From: Paramyrothecium sp. XJ0827
Taxonomy: Eukaryota; Ascomycota; Sordariomycetes; Hypocreales; Stachybotryaceae
Length of the DNA stretch: 64,000 nt
NCBI GenBank assembly: GCA_020881915.1
Contig: JAJFPB010000002.1
Location: 4,475,001-4,539,000 of the forward strand
Reading direction: 5' to 3'
The notes beneath the pieces are model-generated. The model saw only the letters and a list, made by a program, of their open reading frames with translations, was not told the DNA's origin and did not search any database. Of the stretch, positions 57,357 through 64,000 are shown piece after piece; position 1 is the stretch's first letter, and every line of letters starts with the position of its first letter. A program made the translations under genes and the position numbers.

Positions 57357-58466
57357 ATGGCTTTGAGAAGCAGCCTGCGCAGGGGTCACGGCCAAACCCT
57401 GTTGACGTCACCGCAATGTCGATGTTTCGCTTCCGCAGCACCCCGGTTCGCAGCCGCAACAGCCGCTGAGGCAGCCGCAAGCCTCATGGACAAATACTCT
57501 GGGAAGACGATAGTTCGAAGACAATCGTTTGACCCGCATCAGCTGCAGAGGCTACTCATTACGCTTGACCGGCGGGCACCACGCGTTGACGACTACCCAG
57601 ACCTGGACGGTCCCGCACCAAGACATCAAGTCCCGCCCGGCTACCACCTCGTCTACTTCACGCCGGACGACGCAGAGGTCGACTTGGGCGCGGATGGAAC
57701 AGACACGGTGTTCAACCCACCCGCTCCTTTTACGCGGCGGATGTGGGCAGGCGGACGCATGACATGGTCGCCGACCGCGAAGCTATGGACCGGGCAACGA
57801 GTCGAGGAGCGAACTAGGCTTGTAAGCGCGACCCCAAAGAAGAGCAGGTCTGCAGGAGAAATGGTGCTTGTGGAGGTCGAGAAGGAGTACGTGACGTCTG
57901 AAGGAAGGCCGCTCGTGGACGAGCGGTCATGGATATTCCGGCCTGCGATTGATCTTGATGCCATTCTCGAGATACCGAAGCCTATCGATGCCGATACACG
58001 ATCACCGACAATGATCAATGACATTGAGTCTGGTCTTCAAAGCACCAGTAAGCATCTGTAACGGCCATTGATGAGATCTGGCTTGCTAACGGTACCAGGT
58101 TATCCTGTGCGGACACTTCGCTGGTCACCGGTTGGATTATTCCGATTCTCAGCATTGACCTTTAACGGACACAAGATCCACTACAATGAAGACTGGACCC
58201 AAAGGATAGAAGGACACCCCGGGGTCGTGGTACACGGCCCCTTGAACCTCATCAACATCTTGGACTACTGGCGGGATGTTCATGGGAAGGGAACGACGAG
58301 TCCAGCGGAAATTAATTATCGAGCTTTATCCCCTATCTACGCAGGGGAAGAATACCGAATCGAGACTGCAAGCGTTGCTGAGAGCGAGGGTCGCCAAGTG
58401 TCCGAAATCCTGGTAGTGAAGAACGGGACACTGTGTATGAAGGCAACGATTGCGGCTGCCCAATAA
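57357..58466 (+). CDS. HTD2-type MaoC dehydratase / mesaconyl-CoA hydratase-like
   Basis: Two exons: 57357-58047 and 58099-58466, with a 51-bp intron (GTAAGC/CAG, GCTAAC branch site); 352 residues. ATG 57357 opens a basic, Ser/Ala-rich leader without acids (MALRSSLRRGHGQ ... CFASAAPRFAA), a likely mitochondrial presequence. The middle carries FNPPAPFTRRMWAGGRMTW and WTGQRVEERTRL, and the second exon the hot-dog segment FSALTFNGHKIHYN...HPGVVVHGPL, both typical of the fungal Htd2 family of hydroxyacyl-thioester dehydratases. Yeast Htd2 acts in mitochondrial type II fatty acid synthesis; close fungal relatives act on mesaconyl- or itaconyl-type CoA esters. With a GNAT and a methyltransferase nearby a specialised role is possible, but the housekeeping function cannot be excluded. 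Confidence 0.88.
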
Positions 58467-59185
58467 AATATGTGTAGTAAGATACCAGATCTAAAAGAAA
58501 GGGAAAGATTGCATTTGCTTGTGCCTTCAAAACGGTGGCACACCAACGGTTGCAATACGAAGATCATGCGGTCAATTGGAATTACCGTTTTTCATCCCAA
58601 TCGGATAATTCTTCTCCTCTTTCCCTCTTAAGACCGCCGTCATTGAAGCACAGCATGATTATGAAATCGGGCAAAAGCAAAACGTAAGCCCCCATTATGG
58701 TCATCCATCTAGATACACCATATCAGGGTTCAGGAAGGATTTCGACTGATTGGACCTAAGACACGAAGTTGGTGCATGATCTCTGTCAATCTCTATCTGA
58801 AGTTGCAATTAACATTACCAAGATCGAGCGATCAGCTGCAGACGCTCTTAGTTTCGCAATATGTATCAGATCATGGGTACTAATACCAAGATATAACATC
58901 TCCGATGGGACACAAACTCTTATGCATTCAAAATCATTTCAAAAGCAGCACCGAAGAGTAATTGCTCCTTACAGATAATTCAGTTCCGTCCAAAGAAAGT
59001 CCCCAAGGGGGACAAGTATATGCTGTCATTGTCTCGAATTCTCGACACATAACCATGCATAACAGGGAGTAACGCCAGGACCAAAATGCTCGAGGTCCTT
59101 AGAAGTAGGCGCCAACTTAACGGTGGCTCTGGAGTGCCTATGGTCAACCATGAAAATAATGATGCGATGAATGGTCTTCATATGC
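58467..59185. other. Gene-free stretch
   Basis: AT-rich, no frame longer than about 75 codons with protein-like composition. Lies between the ends of the HTD2-like gene and the first subtilisin relic. Confidence 0.55.
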
Positions 59186-59945
59186 TTAGGAGTTCTTAGC
59201 CGCCCTCTCTATTGTTGACACTGCTAGACGATGCGTCATATCAGCGAACTCATTGAGATTCAAGTATGACCACTTGTCAGTCATCTCGGTTGCCATTTGT
59301 GCAAATGATACCGTCATACCAGATCTCCCCCAAATATTTGTTAGTTTCTTAGGTTCGGTGAGGTATGCTTTGACTTCTTCCTCGTATATCCTCGCGAATC
59401 CAAGCATGGTTACGGCAATCCCGGCGGCTATGGGCGTCGCTACCGATGTGCCGGACTTGCACACGTCGGCTCCCTCATCGTCACTGGTGCTAAGAGACAC
59501 CCCTGGGACATTCACGCCCAACGTCATGAAATACCTGGCCGCAATCTAACCGTCTGGAGGATTGAAGCGCTCTGGCCGACCAAACTCATCGGTTCCGCGA
59601 ATCGAGAAGGCATGCGCATCTCGTGCCAGGAACATTTCTTTCCTGTTCCCGCCGTCGTTTGCCACAGTCTCTCAAATCAACGCCTGGGCGGGCCTTCAAT
59701 TCTGCCTTGAGGATCGCCTTGCTGATAACTGGTTTGCCGTTGAGGTGAACTTCGTCGTTGAATCCAAATGACATGGTAATAATGTTGGCTTTGCAGTCCC
59801 TCCAAGCCCACTTTATTGCCTGGGGGAGTGCTAGAAACTAGCTGCCCCAAAGCAAAGCTGTGGACATGACGAAATGTCGCAACTCACATCAGCGATATTC
59901 TGAATTCTCGAGCAACTTTCATGGTCACCAATTGCAGATACTCAC
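59186..59945 (-). pseudogene. Broken S8 (subtilisin-like) peptidase gene 1
   Basis: Read on the minus strand, one exon end (RIQNIAD) joins by a normal 68-bp intron (59887-59820, GTGAGT/CAG) to AIKWAWRDCKANIITMSFGFNDEV in two pieces. After KAE the frame shifts; the continuing frame gives ANDGGNRKEMF and SIRGTDEFGRPERFNPPDG, then a TAG at about 59546, then MTLGVNVPGVSLSTS and the catalytic-serine block CKSGTSVATPIAAGIA, ending at 59186. This is the C-terminal half of an S8 domain of the kind fused to other domains in fungal cytosolic proteins. The Asp and His parts of the triad are not found upstream. A frameshift plus a stop make a working product unlikely. The retained splice sites show that it descended from a spliced gene. 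Confidence 0.75.
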
Positions 59946-60268
59946 GACCGCTTTCTAACAGCCGATTCCACGCCCACCACAAATTGATATCTGCCCACCA
60001 CTTTTGTGGCTGAGGGACACGAGGTTAGACTCATGGAGAGCATCTTCAGCCATGCTCGTTTCGTCCTGGCTGCAATTTAAGCAACTGGTTCCCAAGTGGC
60101 CTCCCGCATAGAGAGGCAGAAAGGGCCAAGGTTTTTGTCACCAACAAGAAAGACCCATCACTTTAAACATGTTACTTTGTTCATTGTAGAATACTCTTGT
60201 GGTCACCATCAATCTAGACACTCCAGTAACCATTGCTCCGTAGATGACATCTCGAACATCCTGTCGAT

Positions 60269-61292
60269 TTACATAACAGGCTTTTTCCCAACAACTGTCC
60301 ACCGGACCGCAGTAATATAAGCGCCTTTCCTGGTCTCCTCAACCGCCAGAGGCAGCAGACGGCCAAGCTCTGCTTGCATTTTCTCGTTGTTGGTCTTGCG
60401 ATAGATAAGTTCATGCATTATGAGCCCACATTCGTGTAGGATGAAAGCCCAGTGCGGGGAACAATCAATCTTATCAACCTCTACATCCATAAATCCAGCT
60501 GCAGAGAGAAGTTTGGGTAGATTCGGAACCCACGTCGGCCTCAGGCGCGGGTCCTGAACTGACAGGAGCTTGAACATCTCCGTTAAGCTCTGTACTTGAA
60601 CATCAGGACCTGTCTTATCAATCCGAATTGACTCGATGTCCGGTTCTCCCCACTGTAAATAGCCCCCAGGCTCTAGTCTCAATTAGCTTTCGTGCAACGT
60701 CTGAGAGTTAGGCTTGATATACTTAGTAGTTTGTAAAGTCGCTCGATGACGCCTGGCACCTGCTCAACGAGGAGGACAAAACTGAAGAATCGTACATGGA
60801 CAATATCAAATGTCCCGACGAGATCTTCAGCAGCATCTTCATTGACATTCCAATACTGGAGTGTTACGTTGGATGGCAAAGTCTCACTCGGCGGTGCTGC
60901 ATCGAAAGAAATATCAAGACCCACCAGACGAGCTGTTGGTGCGATTTTCTCACGGATATCGAGGAGCCAGATACTTTGATCCTGCTATTAGACACGCCAT
61001 ACTCAAGCCGGGGTCTACAGCTTACCTAGTGCCCGTCCCAACATCAGCAACACACAAGTCTTCCTTGACCGTAGGGATGCTGGGGTGGGTCAAATAGCCA
61101 AAGATTTTTGACCACAGCATATGCATCAAATTGATGCTGTAAGTGATGGTAACGAACCATCAGCAAGTATTCACAGAAATTAAAAGAGCCATGAGCTAAC
61201 TACCGATTGTTGTCAAGGAAATCTCGCGTGAAGACATAGTTGTCCTTGGATGGCTTGGACAGTCCAGCAGGGGGTTCCTTTTGTTCTGCCAT
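60269..61292 (-). CDS. Class I SAM-dependent methyltransferase (LaeA/UMTA-like)
   Basis: Four exons: 61292-61204, 61136-61026, 60973-60723, 60672-60269, with introns of 67, 52 and 50 bp; 284 residues. Motif I VADVGTGTSIWLLDI (residues 59-73) is restored across intron 2; VGLDIS, the post-I LQYWNVNED, FDIVHVRFF and the restored LLKPGGYLQWGE across intron 3 form the usual Rossmann methyltransferase series. The N-terminus (NYVFTRDFLDNNRINLMHMLW) is the pattern seen in fungal methyltransferases often labelled UMTA or LaeA-like, many of which sit in metabolite gene clusters. Substrate unknown. The gene is intact although a broken subtilisin gene lies on each side. The donor GTAGTT of intron 1 is the weakest splice site. 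Confidence 0.88.
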
Positions 61293-62007
61293 GCTAGGTG
61301 TCTGCTTTGCTGTGGAGTGTTACTGTGCGAATTTGCATGTCGGAATCAATGCCCCAAGTTGTTCAGCCCGAAGTCGCTGTGTGCAGACTGAGGTTTGGAG
61401 GGGGGGGGAAGCGGGCAGCTTAAATATGGACTTTATGTTGGTTTGGTGCTCTCCGCTCTGCGACGTGATTGACTGAGGCAACAATTGTCTCCATTTTTAC
61501 GAAAGAGGCTCTTGCATCCTGCTGCTGGTATTTGCTTGTTCTTGGCTGTCTTTGCCCGAAACGGTGAGCATTGAGCAAATTTACTACCAACATACCATCT
61601 AACATGCCAACCAACAAACCAACCAACAAGGAGTGGGCTACAATAACGAATACCTCAGCCCAGTTAGAAGGTATAGGGTATTACACATATTCTAAAATAC
61701 TCCGTTGCGTATCCAGCGCCCGGGGTCCTCGGCTTCACTAATCTGTGGATTTTATCATGCTATGTTTTGAATTTTGTTAATGCTATGCTAGAGGACGAAT
61801 TTGGTTTCAAGATTGATACTGCTAGGGTTTTGGCTATTGGTGGTCGCAATGTTGGAACAGCACACTGCACTTACTGAGTCCAAAGACGGCCTGGTCAAAC
61901 GATATCACTCCCTGCCACGTTAAACTCCTACGATGAGAAGCAACCATTGTTCATAAAAGAGGATTTCTCCACCAAAACTTCCACCCCCTGAGGATACGTC
62001 CCGCTCG
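61293..62007. other. Divergent flank of the methyltransferase gene
   Basis: Contains the methyltransferase promoter, with a short ACCAACCAACAAAC-type repeat at about 61608-61630. AT-rich and without coding frames. The second subtilisin relic begins at its right side. Confidence 0.5.
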
Positions 62008-62627
62008 TCGGAAAAGCCCCACTGGATCCTTAGCCGACGTCTTTTCTCGCCATCAAATGACACAGTTGGAACTGGCTACCTCTAAATCGAGTGCAGGTTT
62101 GCTTCCCTTGTGTCCGCTGGATTTTTCCGTCGCCGTGGCGGCCGGAAACAACAATGCAAACACAGAAATCTTCGCCTCACCCGCTTCAGAGCCTACCATG
62201 TGCACCGTTGGCGCCACAGCCCGAGACGACTATATGGCCTACTATAGTAATTACAGTCCCGTGCTTGATGTCCTTGCCCCGGGGACCGACGTGATATCGG
62301 CCGGCATCGAAAAATATTACGTCTCAAAGGTCCTATCAAGGACATCCATGGCTGCGCCTCACATTGCAGGGCTCGCGGCCTACCTGCCTGCGCTCGAAGG
62401 GCCCAAAGACCCAATCGCTCTTGCTCATATACCGCTGAGCTTTCTACCAAGGGGGCTTTAGAAGGCAAAGACAGCGAAATTCCAGGTAAGACCTATTGAT
62501 AATGCAGATTTTTCACTTTTTCAATAGGCCCATCCTTCCTGACATTGGAATGAGAAGCTGACTTCAAACAGGCCAGCTTCTAGGCACGCCCAACTACCTC
62601 GCGTTCAATAGCGCCACGAAGGACTGA
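62008..62627 (+). pseudogene. Broken S8A (proteinase K-type) peptidase gene 2
   Basis: Pieces appear in the correct order but in changing frames. SEKPHWILSRRLFSPSND then VGTGYL followed by TAA resembles the mature N-terminus of proteinase K-type enzymes. It is followed directly by ASLVSAGF and, after one extra T in a T5 run near 62122-62126, by VAVAAGNNNANTEIFASPAS, CTVGATARDDYMAYYSNY, LDVLAPGTDVISAG and the serine block RTSMAAPHIAGLAAYL (usually GTSMA). Around 62430 another frame change gives AELSTKGALEGKDSEIP, then an intact intron (GTAAGA/CAG, about 62488-62572) and the last exon LLGTPNYLAFNSATKD to the stop at 62625. The regions with the catalytic Asp and His are deleted. It is clearly non-functional and of another subfamily than relic 1. 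Confidence 0.8.
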
Positions 62628-63412
62628 GCATCTAAACTAGTACACGCTATCCTGCTCTTACTTCCCCAAATCGTTTGCAAACCAAACAAGAGGACTTGTT
62701 GATCAGGAGCAGGAGATATGAAGGGGTAGAAGCAGATGTCATGAATATGAACATGTAGCTCCGGCACTGTTGTCTTCAAGCAGGATATGTTGTTCAAGTT
62801 GGCAAATGTCATATTTTTACGTTGTAATTGTGTGTTTTGCGTCCTGAAGTTTCACCCTAAGTGTATTCGGCTTGGACAATAGCTTGAGTCACTTCCTCTC
62901 AAATGTCGTCTAATTTGAACCTTTGCTTCACAACTGTTTGCATCACTAGGAAACGACTGCCGAAAGCCCTTCATCACCCAGCGCGTTTAGTAGCAGGAAA
63001 ACTCGATTGGGATATAATTCACGGCGACTGCCTCGCGCAACGACTTGATCGCTCCTTCGACTCCTTGGACAAGCTTCGCGCATTGAACTGAACAACTTAC
63101 TGAACCACATCGCCACGTCCAGTTGCAACAGGATGGTCCTTGCGTTTAGGTGGGGTTATTTCGGTCAATGTCAATGGATTGTCATCGGATGTCAAACGGC
63201 GCCCTTCATTCTCCACTCACTCCACAAGGGTTGGACGAGATCGACGGTGAGCGGCCTCGTCCCCACCAAACATACACTACGCCCGCATTTGACTGGTTTT
63301 TCCTTCTTAAAAAATGGTGCGGTTTCTTCTCGAGTTTGTTTTTCTTGTGAAGGCATTGAAGACATAAACCACAAGCGTACTGTTCCAACTCATCGGAGAA
63401 AACGTGGGAACA
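62628..63412. other. Promoter region of the MFS gene
   Basis: Between the second subtilisin relic and the transporter start. Frames are short and unstructured. Nothing else seen. Confidence 0.55.
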
Positions 63413-64000
63413 ATGGCCAGCACAACTGCCTACGAATTGGAGCACATCGCTCCCCGCTCATCGGCGCCGCAGTCTAGTGCCGCCGATAAAGGCGCCCGGT
63501 TCGTCTCCGCCCAGGCTTCGCTGCCTTCTCCTGCCATATCACGCGAACAATCGCCTGCACCCGCTCCCGGTGATGATGCAGATGTTGTAGCCGACAGGCA
63601 GGAGTTTTCACTGCCGCCCGTCGACGGTGGCAAGGATGCATGGCTCTTCTTGGCCGCTTGCTGCCTCGTCGAGGCCCTTGTCTGGGGTATGTTGAGCTTG
63701 TGTTTCGGCCTACTGGGAGGTTGATACGGAGTTGCTGGTGACAGCAACTTGCCTCAACCCCATTCAGGAAATTTTTTTCTGAACTTTGAGCTGACAATTT
63801 GCTTTTTACCCTTTCCTTACTCTTTTGGCATCTTCCAGGATCATTATCGAGCCCATGACAACTTTAAGGAATCGTCCGACATCGCCGTCATTGGCACTTG
63901 TGCACTGGTCAGTCCAATACCGGCAATTCATTTGTTCTACAAGTGATATGTCACTCCCCATTGATCTTTCTGTCTAATCCTCGGTTCAGGGCATCATGTA
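63413..64000 (+). CDS. MFS monocarboxylate-type transporter, 5' part (cut by window edge)
   Basis: Proposed exons: 63413-63686, 63768-63907, 63990 to beyond the window. The start MASTTAYELEHIAPRSS opens a long Ser/Pro/Ala-rich cytosolic N-terminus with acidic residues, followed by KDAWLFLAACCLVEALVWG, the first membrane helix, then PYSFGIFQDHYRAH and SSDIAVIGTCAL|GIMY, which is the typical start of fungal MCH/monocarboxylate-porter-like MFS proteins. The joints at 63907/63990 (GTCAGT/CAG) and 63686 (GTATGT) are good; the acceptor at 63767 is chosen by phase and gives an unusual NFFLNFELTI insert, so exon 2 may be shifted. Substrate unknown. Confidence 0.82.

Overview
The window looks like nuclear DNA of a filamentous ascomycete (Pezizomycotina, most likely a Sordariomycete). 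The support is indirect but consistent: genes carry short introns (47 to 134 bp, one of 269 bp) with GTRNGT donors, branch sites of the CTAAC type and YAG acceptors; codon use in conserved genes is GC-rich at third positions; and the gene set includes a CBM1-GH6 cellobiohydrolase, a GrrA-type F-box protein, an AIM18-type protein and cyanamide hydratase. I saw no CRISPR arrays, no rRNA and no convincing tRNA. All gene structures were derived by hand from splice sites and family conservation, without transcripts.

Left part (1-33 kb) is mostly conserved housekeeping genes separated by long intergenic stretches: a large NFX1/RZ zinc-finger SF1 helicase (1053-7022, minus), an ammonium transporter of the Mep2 type (11106-12769, plus), a GrrA/Grr1 F-box-LRR protein (15164-17682, minus), a mitochondrial AIM18/chalcone-isomerase-fold protein (19681-20865, plus), a dithiol glutaredoxin with two in-frame starts (21195-21718, minus), a membrane-anchored UBL-BAG Hsp70 cofactor (about 24591-25688, plus), ribosomal protein uL13/Rpl16 (26754-27826, plus), a Sec72-like TPR protein (29839-30462, plus) and a small conserved-looking coiled-coil protein (31872-32201, minus).

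The middle (33-45 kb) is gene-poor and accessory in character. It holds simple repeats, two small cysteine-rich proteins sharing the same bipartite motif W-x-C-C-x-C-x4-N ... C-x-H-x2-C-x2-C (37303-37998 and 42148-42498, both minus), and between them a decayed gene with a 4-bp duplication frameshift and an in-frame stop (39904-41215, plus). From 45.9 to 49.7 kb conserved genes return: the AP-2 mu adaptor Apm4 and a secreted CBM1-GH6 cellobiohydrolase (both minus).

Right part (50-64 kb) is an accessory metabolic region with several broken genes: cyanamide hydratase, a SnoaL-like pseudogene, a GNAT acetyltransferase, an HTD2-type MaoC dehydratase, an intact class I SAM methyltransferase flanked on both sides by two different broken subtilisin (S8) genes, and the 5' end of an MFS monocarboxylate-type transporter cut by the window edge. 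The mix of intact enzymes and relics suggests ongoing gene loss; the window does not show a core biosynthetic enzyme, so a secondary-metabolite cluster cannot be claimed from it.
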